Below are positions 47,401-60,441 of a stretch of 64,000 bases of DNA, one piece after another (the stretch's first letter is position 1; every line of letters starts with the position of its first letter). The notes under the pieces were generated by a model that saw only the letters and a list, made by a program, of their open reading frames with translations, searched no databases and was not told the origin of the DNA. The DNA is from Echinostoma caproni (taxonomy: Eukaryota; Platyhelminthes; Trematoda; Plagiorchiida; Echinostomatidae): NCBI GenBank assembly GCA_900618425.1, contig UZAN01039982.1, forward strand, positions 2,106-66,105, written 5' to 3'. The position numbers were made by a program, and so were the translations under genes.

Positions 47401-50400
47401 TTGCTTGTTTTCCTTGCTTACAAATTGCATCTAAAACACCAACTACAATTTCAATACACATTGGATGATTTACATTAGAAAACACCAATTATACGTGTGA
47501 CATTCTTCCGCTAGGTCAGTCGTATAAATTTGTGAAATATTACAAAGTTAGAGTTTGTTTCATCTAGGTTTTAACCAACAATTACCAAGTTAGTGTTGTG
47601 TGATTACTACTGTTCAGTCTAGTAGCAAAGCGTTTTTTCGTCTTTTTATAACTATATGAGCCAAAAAGATAGCTAGAGTAACAGACACCAATGGAATCAT
47701 ATTTTGAAAGAACTAGATTAGTTTTGTTAGAAATTGGCTGGTGCATGCAGCTGTCAGTTCTTACCAAAACCTTGTACAATTCGTTGGAAAACCACTCATC
47801 CCGACTGCACCCAAAGAAAAACACAGTCAATCCAAATGAAATGTGGCTCTTATTGTTCTGAATAAAATCCGGTAGGATATGTTTTTCTTTCAGTCGGACG
47901 CGTTACTGCATGGGGTACACGAAAATCTATAGAAAACATTTCTAATTTGAAGCCTCGCGCACTGAACAGTTATGGTTCTCTCCGTTTGTTTCACTGCATT
48001 TGTACATGCATGTGAATAAACAGGAAAATCACCCAAATCCCACTCGCCGAGCAGAACAAAGCTGAGGTAAGCTATTCCGCGAAAACAACAGCCAATTGTA
48101 TTAGTTATCAAAACTATGATTGACAGGTTTGCATATGTTGTTCTATTTTGGATACTTTGATAAGAGCTATAAAACGGCCGGCAAAAAATTAAAGAGTTGT
48201 GGAGAATATTTTTTGTGACGCCTTTTTACTGAAAAGGGAATAAAACGTACGTGTTACACACGTTCAACAGTGATGGATGAAATACTCCACCGATAAGAGA
48301 AGTGTATGTGCATGTGGATAGTGAATGGCAAAGAACACAACACATAAGTCGGTTAGCAAATTTCCGGTCCGAGTATGAAGACAAAAGTACATTTTGCCCG
48401 ATTAAATCGGATATGGTGAACTGTTCTCCCCTGAAACCGCGTTGCTAACGCTATGAAGATCGGCATCTACTGCATTTGATTTCTCTCAAATCATTTGTGA
48501 ACCAGATACGACGACACTTTTGTCAAGCAGTATCAGTTGAATTCTACACCTCATATGGTTTATGTTGAGATCATAGTCCAATAACAGTTCCAATTTTAGC
48601 AGTTTATGAAACAGGTGTGACAAAACAAGTGAATTTTGTGATGAACATTCAGATCTTGAAATAGCTTTTTTTCTTGTACGTTATTCCACCTACTGCTTCA
48701 TTAGTACTTTCAGTCGTATTTATGCACAATCAACGGTGTAGGTCATTCAATGACCGTTGGTTGGACAGCCTTGGATTCGTTTTATTGTGCAGTCAAGCAC
48801 TCACGTTGACTGTTTTATAGAGAAACCGGTAGGTGTAATCCAACGGCTAAACAATTTTTTACTTTCTTTTTATAGTTACTTTTTGCTGAGGTTGATTTTC
48901 ATAACATTTTAAAATTTCCTTGAAGCAATTCAGTTTTCCTATACCCTAATAAGTAAGATTTGCTTGTTTCAAAAAAATTTTAATGAAGGTTACAGTTAAT
49001 TATTGTTTGAAATTAAATTCACCTAGCATCAAAATACGGTTTCATTAAGAGTATGCCCAAATCTCATGTTGAAAACATGCTTTACAATTGTGTTTATTCT
49101 ANCTACTGATAAACTGTGACAAGAAGTTTCGCACAAAAGCATTGTGGAAATTAAGTTCTCATTCCGAAATAACCCAAATTCATAATAATATCTGATATCA
49201 GTAATTATTTTACAAATATATTGCTTACGGAACGTATAATGTGGCATTTTGGCATATTGGAGTGACAGATTATCGGAGAGCGTTGTTTGAAAATCGACCT
49301 TTGAACCACGTCTAGGGGAGTTTTGTATTTTAAAGTATTATTTAACAAGGTGAGCTAGAACTTTCTAAAACCATTTCACGTAAACTAATTCCTACTTAGC
49401 AAGTATTGATTTATGTTAAATGGTACTGAATCTTGGATACAATCCATGCCCAAGTGATTAACCAGTGACTGGTAATATGCCCTTTTCAGGCAGATTTAAA
49501 GAATGAGAATTAGTACAATGCAATCGAAAGAGTAATATCTAATACACCCTGAAGTTGAGTTATCAAGAAGACAATACCTCTCGCGAGAGCTAAAATCATA
49601 ATGGATTCTTTGAACACGCATTGTTGATGATTCAGTGGTGGGTTTCACTTTAGCCGTGCACACAGAGAGCACATTTATTTCGGTATTCTGAAACCTAAAT
49701 TCCTAAATTGTTAAGAAGGATCTTGATTCTAGTAAAAAAAATATAAAAACTACAATCAAATGCATACTTCTGAGATGCATCTTGTTTGCAGTTAATACAA
49801 AACAACGCCATTGGATTCAAGTTCAAGTTGTGTGGCCCATTACAAATACCGAGATAAGAATCTTATTTTCTTAACCTTGAGGTTTCGAATTCGGATGGCG
49901 TAATCAACAGTTCATGGCGTTTGCAAATTCGCATAGACTCAAAGCCGTTCAGTTAATTCACAGGCAATCGATTTTGAACGTTGTCCCTGTTGTTTATAGG
50001 TAAGAATTTTGGCTCCACTCAAGTCTCGGCAGCGATACAAAGTAGGACGCCTTTACGATGGGCTCCGTCAATGACAAAAAAGAGTTAGGAAATTGCACAC
50101 TATTGTTTGTAACATAAAACAAAATACCTAGTTGTTAACTCGTATGCTTAATCAATCAAATTACATATAGAGTTTCAATAATACGTAGAAACTGGTGTTT
50201 AAATTACGTTGTTTGGATTGTGTTTTAAATCTGAAGCTTACTATCTAACCTTCAAAGTCTTTTCTTATAAATTATTGGTAAATGTGAATAGTACAGACTG
50301 TCGTTTTAAAAATAACTCCAACCGTTGTGCGTGTGTATATCAAGTCAGGTTGATCGTGCTATTCGGCTTTGCTTTATATTCATAATATTGCATATCGGGT

Positions 50401-52480
50401 AAAACCCATCAGGGCAATAAATAGTTTTCCATATATCACTGTCACGCTACTATTATTCACTTCCCCAAGGGACGTTCTCCTGCTTTCTGTGGTAAATGTA
50501 ATTTATGATAAGTGGTTCCGGGAAAAGTTCTCACAACTAAGTTCTTCACAATATGCACTAATCTTCAGCTCACACGCGTTTGGACACAGATTAGGAGAGA
50601 GTGATGCACAAGAAGTTGGTCCCGGGTCATGTTTTTCCAACAATATCTTATTTGCTTCCCCAAAATTACTCGCTTCAGGCGATTTCACATACGGAGAGGT
50701 GTGCCTTACGTACGAACGCATTTGCACTGACCACATTGAGAGAAATGCTACCCTACTGTGAAAGGTTTATACACCACTAAATATGCATCAGCTGGCAGGT
50801 GAAAACAAGAATCTCAATTTTCTCCACCATTTTGTGCCATGTTTTGGCTTTCGAAAAAGGATGTTTCAGCGATGAATCGACTGCATCCAATCTGAAACAA
50901 AGAACGATTACACACCACCCACGGTGACCACTGAGAGGTAGAAAGAAGCAGAGCAGTGGGAAAACAGGTTGTTGTTTCCAGTCAAATTCATCCCATGACA
51001 CTACTACTTTTACCGATGCAAAGGTACGACTACCATATGTCACCAACAGGTGTCTTTTCCCAAGGTAATAACTTGTGAACCGAATGTGTGCCAGAAAGAC
51101 ACCAATCAATGAAAGTCCATGTGTTTCTCAGGTAAACGGGGGTGATTCAATGAATGTGAAGAGGTTGCAGAATACCCGAAGCATCCTGTGAATTCTGCTC
51201 TTCTCAATATCTCCTAAATGGGCATATTCGGTGAACCGGAATTGCGAGAGGTTAGCTTTATTAATGACGGGGAAAATATTATTTATTAGAGCGTGGAATG
51301 TTCCCATATCTTTGTTGATGAAAAGTGGCATTCATTTTACACATATTCCATCTCTTTCAAGCTGTAAAGACGAAACAGTCTAGTGACAAAATAATCAAAA
51401 CGGTGATTGGTTAAAATTTGCAAGAATGGTCGTGTTATACCACGCAAATTGACTTAACCATTCGAATCAGCTTCCCGAGCAAGATTCGGCGGTCAAACGT
51501 CCTTTGGTTTTACTACAAAAGATAAACGGACAAACTATCAGTGGGTTTATTGGTTGAGCACTTGTGAGGATTTTCAACAATTTCAAAACATTTAATATAC
51601 TCCTAATTGACGTTTAAGTTTTGTCCAACATCAGTTCAACCCGATGCGCAAACTCAAAATCAAGACAGATTCCAGAAGTAATGCAGCAGAGATGGAAGCA
51701 AAGAATGCAAATGTTTGGTTCACTTTCTGCCAGTTTTCAATCTGACCCGCCGCTGACTGAAATTACGAACTAGCATGGAAAATGAATTCATACAACAGGG
51801 GCTGTTATCAGGTGCGTGTTATTACTTTGATATCTCTTAGGAACTGAGTTCTCGGTACATATCGTTATTTGGACACTGTTCAAAAGCCTCGGTTTTTAAC
51901 CAAACATTACCTCACTTTATTGGATGACAATGATTGTTGTTAAACAGAATGAAACAAGTCACTTACTTCTGCTACATATTTGCCTGTCTTTTGCATATTA
52001 CGAGATTGTAGTGTTAATTGTGACAGAAGTTTACCTTTGAATTCAGACCAGACGGCGGAAAATAAGATACAATAAAACAAAGCTGCGATCATTAAGGCTT
52101 AGCAGCAAGTTTTTGCTTTCTTCACAACACAAGCAGTATGCTAAGCAAACATTTGACATTATGAAATTAGTATTCTATTTGTGCAACTGTTGCGTCAAAA
52201 TTTACTCTCGTATTCACTGCCTACATTGTTTTAATACAATATTGGTTCCTCCATGAGTTCCATAATTCCGTCAAGCGCAGGGCATATATTCGCAAAATAA
52301 CATTGAATTGAACAGCTATGATTCTGTTCAACCGCTGTATATAACAACTGTGATACCAAAAAGGTTAACTTGGAAACACCTTGTTGCTGTTGGACAGCTC
52401 TTTCGTTCTTTTTGATACTCTTCAGCAGTGCATAGTTTTTATATCCCTGTCAACACTCTAAATTGATTGAGACATTCGCA
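41460..52480. other. Intron 3, no recognised gene
   Basis: About 11 kb of AT-rich sequence. The longest open frames (up to 130 codons, at 50369-50761) are no longer than expected by chance and show no domain. One ambiguous base lies at 49102. Confidence 0.4.
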
Positions 52481-52489
52481 CAAGGTGAT

Positions 52490-52700
52490 GATCGTCGACC
52501 ATGTCGAGAGGTAAGGGTTTGAAGCACCGACCATAATGTTTGCGGTTTGAGTCCTGACAGGGACACAAAATTACGCATTGCTAACGAGTCCCTAACACGA
52601 CGAAACAGCTATCCAGTGCCCTTTGTCGGTAATCACAAATATTTCCATTGCATCTGAATGCATTTACCTCGTAGGGAATTAACGATCTCTCAAGGAGTGA
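52490..52700 (+). mobile_element. SINE with B box and hammerhead (Smalpha-like)
   Basis: A B-box-like GGTTTGAGTCC at 52544-52554 is followed 20 bases later by a hammerhead motif (52575-52619). Schistosome Smalpha SINEs have exactly this layout: a tRNA-like pol III promoter, then a self-cleaving hammerhead. The A box is not clear, and the ends are set by eye. The ribozyme makes this assignment stronger than the promoter alone would. Confidence 0.65.
52575..52619 (+). ncRNA. Degenerate hammerhead ribozyme
   Basis: Stem I is GCATTG (52575-52580) paired with CAGTGC (52614-52619): six pairs including one G-U. The core reads CTAACGA where CTGANGA is expected, so the essential G5 is A. Stem II is GTCC paired with CGAC (three of four pairs). 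GAAA follows at 52602-52605. Stem III is reduced, ACAGCTAT, and the cleavage triplet is ATC ending at 52613. The architecture is clear, but the core change predicts loss of self-cleavage. Confidence 0.65.
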
Positions 52701-52719
52701 AATCCACACTCAAGACCAT

Positions 52720-54970
52720 GAAGAGCACCTGATGAGCTAATCCAAGCTTGATACTCTAAACCTTGTTGCTGTTGTTTGATTTTGAAGCAAACTGCATGAA
52801 GTAACACCCATCATTCTCTCTGACCTCTTTGTTTTGTTTATTTTTATGCTCTCAAATGTTTATATCATACATGTCTGCTAAAATCAACAGGAGGTAATAA
52901 TCTGCCTAAAATGTGTATCAGTTAAGTATTTTTAAGTTGATTATCCGTTTACAGGATGCATGGTTTTTCTGGCAAACCCGCCAGATTTTATCGTATTCTT
53001 TTAACCATATAATTCAAACACAAACAAATGCAATGACTAATGAGCATTATTATAAATAGATGTGGTGTGTCATGTAGCTGAAATCAGGTTACAATTAAAC
53101 TTGACGGAATAAAAATGGTTCACCTGTTGGTGGGGAATGCGTGTAACGCTGAGCTGTCGGAAGATATTGAAAAGAACTTAAGGGGAGAAGCTGTAGTCTT
53201 CTTCATAGCCAACGAAGATTACTCTTTGTAGTATGAAAAACATAAACCCAAATGTCTTCCAGAAATTATTATATCTAAATTTCAATATTATGAATAAGTG
53301 GAATTTCGACTTTCAAAGACGACTACCCCACCAAATTGAGATTAATAAAAAGGCCTAACAAAGCGTGACATGCGATGTTTCTTTGCTGGATGTTGGAGCA
53401 GAAAATCCCACAAGTATAACTTTGCACAGTAGGTATTTTTTAATCATAATACACGTAATCTGCCCATAATTATTTATGTACCATTCAACTTATTTTAAAC
53501 TAAGTTCAGTAAGTAGTGAAAAGAGATTGGGATGTGTTGAAGTAAATTCCTTTTGATTTCTAAAACGTTTATTTGCAAGCTAAAATAATTTAAAGCATGT
53601 TTGTAGTGAGATCTATCTGCTCATTTGCAACACGGGTCTTAGATACGTTTGCATCAACTGATTAAATTTATCGTATTATTTAGATTATGCCATCCCTCGA
53701 AATGCACGTCGATTATTATGCATTTGTTATGCAATATTGTACTCAAACGTTATGCTCATCTGAACTAACAAAAATGTATCGTCTGGGAATCCTTTTTCAC
53801 AGATGTCAAACAAGTATTTTGAGGTTGCTATGATTGATCTACCGTAAAACTTCAAGCCTTTGTAGTTAAAATTACAAATTTAACTATATTATGGACAAAG
53901 GTTTCTGACAGATGAGACTTAGACTTTGCTTGCGCATGAACATGCTTTAGGATTCTGAAAACGTATTAAGCTGACTAAATGACAGTACTTTCTGTTGAAA
54001 TTCCGCCTATTACATTAACAACCTGAGGCAATAGCATGCTGATATGCACATCCTAATATGCACGTCTAATATGCACACACAAATACTTTTTGTATGTATT
54101 CGGAACAAACAACTGATTGTTGAAGAAACGGAAAATCTTATATTGGTAGAAAAAGTATTCAATTAACTTCTGTAACTTAGCCATATATCGCTTTAGTAGA
54201 TTGTTGACTCCTATACGCATTTGCGACTTTTAGATTACCGGGTATGTGGTTAGAATGATTTTGGCAAAATAAGATTTTACTACACCAATGTGACAACTTC
54301 TGAAGTAATAGGATTAATTTACTGCCTAAATTTTAATCCAGGTACAATGTCACAGGAAATGATTTTATGCAAACAACTTTGCATTCCTTCGGCTACGTGA
54401 AGTGAAACATCGCAATTATTATGAAATGAGGCTTTCACTTTGGTTATTTGGAAATAAAATCATTCATTTTATGGTTTCATTTGGATTTAATCGTGCACAT
54501 GTAAGCAACAGAACATAAAATTGCATCAAGTAGCAAAAGGGCAAGATAAATCTGACTGAGTTTCAATCAAACCAACAAACCCAGTGCACCCGCTAAATTG
54601 GTTACCCGCTCACGCCCAAATTTGTATATAGGATTCACTGATCTTAGAAACTACGATTCCTAAACGCTGTTCTACCGAGTATGATCTGACGGTGTTTCAT
54701 TTAATGATGGTAGCAAATTAACGAACTTTTTGAAATATTCACCAATATTTGGTGTGATTTCACTATGCTCATGCGCATCAAGAAACACGGAAACATCTGC
54801 TAGGAGTAATGTTCTCCTCAACTACACAGCTTTAGTTAACAGAATATTGTAATAAAAACTGGGGTATCCCAGTTCGCAGATGCACCAACGTACCGCAGCA
54901 TTTTCGAGAATTATCAAACAGAATGTTGTACAATGTGTATAAAAGTTTCATTCGTATGAAGTTTCGACCA
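52720..54970. other. Intron 3, no recognised gene
   Basis: AT-rich, only short open frames, no domain recognised. Confidence 0.4.
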
Positions 54971-55791
54971 TTACAGTGAGTAGTACTCTTCGTATTCATT
55001 GTGGGTCTTGTTTCCCCTTTCTAGCTCGATCAATCTGAGAAAGATAGTGTGCAACAAAGTCATGAAACCCCAGTAGTACAAAATATTTTTTGTGGAAGAT
55101 GAGAAAAAACTATCTGTATTTGTTAGTTCTGAGGTTGAAAAAGGGGTATTTGAGCGCAACAATACGACTAGGATTAAAAACCACCCTGTAACCCACGTGA
55201 CCACACCTGGTGCAAAAGACAATTTCGAGAGTAAGTAAGCTCCACAGAGCAACACTGGTGACAATAATGATAGAAAATCATGGAGATCACTGCATACAGC
55301 ATTGGACATGTTGAACAGTGAGCGTCAGGACTCGTAAGTGACAGGAAGAATTGATTTGTGCTGAACTCGCTCAAACGTGAAATAAAGAAAAGGACGCCTC
55401 CCATAGAGAATAGTTTCCAATGCTCCATATTTGAACATGCTTGGGCCTGGTAGAGAGTATAAAAACGTGAGAGAATGAAGATATAGAAAGTCTTGCTGAC
55501 AGAGTGTGATGCAGGCGAAACAAAATCGGGAGAGCAGGCTATAAAGCGGGAAAAGTTGAGGTCATCGTGACTTACAGAGGATGAAAAACCAAGTGAGTTC
55601 CACTTAAAATGGCGAGTGGGTGCAAAAAGAATAACTAACGGGGTATACGTCCGCATGATGATCCGAAAAGCCAATTGGATTCTAGCGCACGAAGGGCTGA
55701 TGATACTTAGGTCCACGTTGAGTGACATGCACGTTGACACTCCAAGTATGGGAGTCACAGAGAAAACGGAGGAAATGTCGAATAAAAATAA
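54971..55791 (-). pseudogene. Unrecognised long antisense ORF pair with hydrophobic segments
   Basis: Two overlapping - strand frames cover 821 bp. The first (55794 down to 55174, about 206 codons) is open just after a TAA and has no ATG at its start. It includes ARIQLAFRIIMRTYTPLVIL and HWKLFSMGGVLFFISRLSEF. The second (55309 down to 54971, 112 codons) starts at an ATG and contains LLSPVLLCGAYLLSKLSFAP, VVTWVTGWFLILVVLLR and a charged end NKTHNEYEEYYSL. Several stretches look membrane-spanning. Within the first frame, a GTAAGT near 55580 and a pyrimidine tract plus CTACCAG near 55450 could bound a short intron. I do not recognise the family. It could be a nested gene inside syntrophin intron 3, a broken retrocopy, or chance. 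Confidence 0.35.
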
Positions 55792-55799
55792 CAATGCAG

Positions 55800-57940
55800 T
55801 TTAGCGTTCCTGACAAAACTTGGCTAGAATTAATTGGTTGCGATAGAGGTCAACCATTAAAATGAGAAAAGCAGTGCAATATGACATCGAACTTTATGAG
55901 TCACCAGATTTCACTGGCATTGCTCCTGAGATGACTCCATCAAAACAATAACGGTCACAAAGAAGGCTTCATAACCACGAGAGAAAAAACAAAGAGGGCC
56001 CGAATTCAGGACGTTGCATCAGGAGTATGTGATACCCTACTCAATTAAACGCCTTGTAGTGGTTGAGATGCACTTCGCTTAGGTGGTCAACAGTGTAACT
56101 CCAAATGCGCAACTTGTATGTAAATGTGACACTGATCCTTTTTTGTTAATTGAAGCCATATTTGCGCTTACTGAAACGCTCGTGGCGCCCTGATTGATAA
56201 CGCAGTTACTTTCGTCTAATATATTTATGTATTTATAAAAATCCGAGGGGATATATATGTGATGTTGGTTGTTTTGAACAGGGATTGCAGTATAATCGTA
56301 GATTGGGAAAGGTTAAATGGTTTTTCAAAACATAAAGCAATTGCTTCTACCTTTTGTGGAGTGTTAGTAATCAAACGTCAAGAGGCGTTGTTAGCTAGAA
56401 GAAAAAAAGAAGAAAACTTGCAAGAAACTAACAACTCGTCCCAGTGTCACCGTCTGGAACTAAATGCAGTGTGTTGTATGCAAATCCAAAATGAGTTGGT
56501 TTTGCAAACGGGCAAAACTCGCGTTGATACCTGGAGTGGCGAAACACACAGCGGCCCGAAGAAAATTGCTAAATATGAAGTCGGGCGAACAGGAATTCAG
56601 ATTTTTCAGTCAAAGTACATTCGCCTAAACTGAATAAACTTTTATTGTAGGAAATACATCGGTTTTAGTTGGACGCTGAAATGGGAAAGTCAGATTTCTG
56701 CATTGCTCATCAATCAGTGGCGAAAGGCACCACTAGAAAACAAATATCAGTAAATACAAACCTACTTTGCATTCTCATCCCAATGGTTGTTAGTCCGTCT
56801 CAAGCAATAATCTTCCAAAGCCAATGATGATGCAACTTTTGTCCTTTGATTACTGAACATGTTACTGAGACGAAAAACCTATCGTTTAGCTCAATTTTAT
56901 TAAATGAAACTTGATACGTGTAACTATTGGTTTCTAAAATGACCCCGAAACACTCTAGATTTTTACTTCTTTGATTTGTTTCGGATACGTTTGTCCTTAG
57001 TTTCTCTCTTTAGAAGATAATGCTAGCAAAAGTGTCGTGTCCAAAGCTTAGCCAGTGGATTATTTCTAAACTTTCATATAATTACATGTTGTAAACCGAA
57101 CAAGCACTTCGCTACTGGATATATGTAATGCGGAAATCTGTGAAACTGTTTCAATCATTTTAATGAGAATAAATCCTGTTCTCGAACAGCGAAAAGCAAT
57201 TCACTTTCCTTACTGCTGTGCATGTTGCTTTCGCATTAACCAGCGTCCAATCCACTTGAAGCTTAACCCCCATAGAAGTGATTATTTATCCCAGGATTTA
57301 GCCATGTGAAACACTGGGTGATTTCTTGATTGTTGGTTTCATGAATCGTTGGTTAATGCAAACTGGTGAAGAATTTCTAAAAGCATGAGGTATCTGTTCA
57401 GTATTTCAAAGGAATCAGAACGAAAACTAGCATGTTGACAGGGAATTCTTATGTTCCACTGCTTATCGCCCAACCTTTAGTCTTTTCTTAGCAAATATTT
57501 ACAGCAACACGGTCGCTTAATGAATGTCAATCGGTTCATAGGTGTGAACTGTCATATCAGTTGTTTCTGTGGTAGAAAATTTTTTCAAGGATTTGAAAGT
57601 TGTCTTCTTGCGGTGCTAAACAGATTTTTGAACTGTATGGTCTTGTTGCTTCAAAAACCTCTCAACCTGATATTTCTAACTAAATATCACAAAATAAACA
57701 TGGTAAACAGCTCACTGCAATACCTTTTTATTCTTTTTACTGATGATAGTTATCCTAAAAGCAAATCTTCAGAAAGCAATCCTTATTTATTTATTTATGC
57801 AACTGCCAGATATAGTTAATATGATTTTACACGGTCACAAATAATAAAGCTTGGTTTTAATGTTTATCAATCACAACACCTGAATATTACAAGCATGTTG
57901 AAAGAACTGCACGTAACCAGCATAATTTCTTTTTCGTTCA
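55800..57940. other. Intron 3, 3' part, no recognised gene
   Basis: The - strand reading upstream of the long antisense ORF has stops every 20 or so codons, as in non-coding sequence. A + strand open frame at 56259-56633 shows no domain. Confidence 0.4.
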
Positions 57941-57941
57941 G

Positions 57942-58323
57942 GGCTGTTGGAATGGACAGTATTGCTTGCTCAGCTGATTTGAGCTGGCCGAACGCTCAAC
58001 ACAATTCGGGGATAAATGAGTTCTCAGGTTCTGCAGAACCGGTAGCCAGTAATACTGCTTCGGGCAGCATGGAACGCACTCGGCGAAATAGTGGTCCGGG
58101 TATTGTACCACTACGTCTGGCCCATTTGTGTCGTGGCCTTACTTTGCCAGATGTGAACGGCTGTTGTTTTGAGTTACACAGTCCTGATGGCAGGCGGTCG
58201 TGTCTGCTCCGTGCTCCTGATCCGCAAGAAGCACGCACGTGGTTTGACGCACTGCATGCTCGGATGAAAGCATTGAACGGGGCTTATCTAGCTGAATTGA
58301 ATGGATTGCTTCCGCCAACGCAG
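57942..58323 (+). CDS. Syntrophin exon 4 of the visible series (split PH domain, second half)
   Basis: It encodes residues 148 (last base) to 275. A low-complexity Ser/Asn/Ala-rich linker (about residues 149-199) is followed by PLRLAHLCRGLTLPDVNGCC, FELHSPDGRRSCLLRAPD, ARTWFDALHARMKALN and AYLAELNGLLPPTQ. This is the second half of the PDZ-interrupted PH1 domain: the family pattern is C-R-x-L-T-L-P-D, E-I/L-HSPDGR, L-R-x-x-D, W-F-x-A-I/L-H and L-A-E-L-N-x-L-L. The acceptor TTTTCGTTCAG|G joins the previous exon in phase 2 to give Arg148. The donor CAG|GTAAAT after 58323 is phase 0. Intron 3 is 16,930 bp. The second PH domain and SU region are not seen in the remaining 5.7 kb. Confidence 0.95.
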
Positions 58324-58329
58324 GTAAAT

Positions 58330-60235
58330 GTGACAACCATGTTCTTCTGTATTAATTAGTATGATGGATTGAAAATATTTTCCTGGAAGCTTACGGCCTG
58401 TTTCACTATGGATGGCACTCTTCGGGTATGCCCATCTGGTAATCGCTCACCTTGTCATCTAGTGATATATGTTCTGTTGCGCTGTTATCACGCTTTGATT
58501 TTGTCTGTCTTTGAACACAAATCACTGTTGAATAGACAGAAGTAAGTGTAAACAGTGTCAACTTTTAGCATACAAAAAGTTCTGCCTAGAATATATATCA
58601 GCTAATATTGATTCCAGTGATACAATGTATTTGGGTGAACTTTTTCCTGAGATCTTAGTACAAACTAATGCTTGTTTTGGAAAGCACAATCGGTGTGTCT
58701 ACGTTTTTTTCGAGGTTGAACAAAAATACACTCTAACTTCGTCCCAAACACAACCGATGGCATATAAATGAAAAGAATTACTAGAGTTCATACTGGAGTT
58801 GTCTGTACTGCAGTCGCAGTTAACTCCAACTCATTGCAGTTACGTACAATGCTTATGAATAATACTTCCTAGTGTTAACCGAATTCGGTTAACGTATCAA
58901 TATAATAAGTGAAAAACTGTCACTATTTTTGCCTCTGCCACGTTTGTAGAATTTTAACACCTAAACGATCCACTCTTATCAGGCGTGCAAATTCTGAAGC
59001 CAGAAGCAGTCAGATTGAAAATTAGCACAAAATGGTTTGGTTCTGACTCAATGGCTCCCGTCTCATGGTAAGAGTGCACATTATAACTATCTCGACACCT
59101 ACTTCACCACATAATCGAAAAGTATTTTCAGCGTTGGTAACTTCTATTGTACCGTTTTCCGCTATATACACCTAGGTGGTTTAAGCAGAGACCAAAGTTT
59201 TGAAGCCATGTTTTATTTGTCTATTACGCAACAGACATCCATGTTATAGGTGACAGCTGAAAAGCTTCGATTTGAATATTAGAAAATATTTTTTCATTTG
59301 TATAATTTTTACATTTGAACGCTGTCAAGCAAAGTTCCGTTTCATTTCTGTTAAATTTACATCTGCCTGCTTAATAGAAAAGAGGGAAATGTTACAATAT
59401 TTTGAAGCATTTCTTTACTCCTGCGATTAAACCATGTTCTGTGAGTGTTCTCCCCACATTTAACAGCGTGACTCATGATGCTTTTATAATTGTGCACTAT
59501 ATCAGTCATGCATTTTGCACTTCTTTTTCAGCTGTATTAAATTAGCATTATATTTTATGGTTGAATGTTGGTTGGGCAGTAAAATAAGGAACTAAATGAG
59601 AAAAACGTCTTTATTTTTCATGTGCCTAATTACTACAGCTTCAAAAGGCTTACGGCGAGAAATTCATCTTAACAACAACATCATTTGCTTTCGTTTACTC
59701 CAGTTGCCAATAGAGTAGAGGACTCGATGGGATTTCAGTTCATACTTGATCATCGTTTGCATCTTTGAGCGGCGTATGCTCGGATGTCTGAACAACTAGA
59801 AAACAAATAATGCTCTGGACCTGTCACATTTGGGTACCCACCTAGTAAACCACAGAAGTATATGAGTATACAAGGTATTCGTTGGATTATAGTGATTCTG
59901 AGGACAACCTATCGTTGAAGTTAACTTTCGTGCTACGTGACTGGCATACATGCCTCTGACGGTGGGTGTTGGTTAAACTCGTTTGAAATGATCAAGGCGG
60001 TGGTTGTTGCCTTTCAGCTCAGGTGGTCGAGGACAAACTGTAGAGAGATGTAGACGGTGAAGGGATATGGGTTGAAATAACTCGGAGGCTCCTGAACTAA
60101 ATTGTTATTCATATAGTGACCGGAAACTTGTGGCAGCAATTCAAAGTTTTGTCTCTTCAAGCACGTTCGTAACTTTTATAAGCTCCAAACTGTGTCCACT
60201 CAGAACATGTGAACAGTCTGAACTCTCAAGACGTT
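58330..60235. other. Intron after exon 4, no recognised gene
   Basis: No further syntrophin exon was recognised. A 20-bp palindrome sits at 58874-58893. The interval 59650-60120 is more GC-rich and may be an unidentified repeat. Confidence 0.4.
58874..58893. repeat. 20-bp perfect palindrome
   Basis: GTTAACCGAATTCGGTTAAC is its own reverse complement. Confidence 0.9.
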
Positions 60236-60240
60236 TTCGT

Positions 60241-60243
60241 ATG

Positions 60244-60278
<35 letters not shown>

Positions 60279-60311
60279 AAGTGTGCAAGTGTGTAAGTGT
60301 ATATATATATG
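60241..60311. repeat. TA/TG compound microsatellite
   Basis: Alternating TA passes into GTGTGTGT, then irregular GTG-rich sequence and TATATATATG. Confidence 0.9.
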
Positions 60312-60393
60312 TAATATCGAATCCTAGTTTAGGTCAACATGTTGCAGTTGGTTTGTTAAAACTGAACGTGAACATTCGCCAACTCTTCAAATT

Positions 60394-60405
60394 TAGATAG
60401 ACAGT

Positions 60406-60441
<36 letters not shown>
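60394..60441. repeat. GATA tetranucleotide microsatellite
   Basis: About nine GATA units in a row from about 60407, bounded by GACAG on both sides. Confidence 0.95.

Noticed and set aside
50369..50761. 130-codon + strand open frame in intron 3
   Set aside because: A frame of this length is expected about once or twice by chance in 64 kb of this composition, and no motif was seen.
56259..56633. 124-codon + strand open frame, considered as an extra syntrophin exon
   Set aside because: It does not resemble the syntrophin sequence, and exon 3 to exon 4 already join in the correct phase without it.
60394..60441. CRISPR-like repeat array
   Set aside because: It is an uninterrupted GATA microsatellite with no spacers, in a eukaryotic genome.
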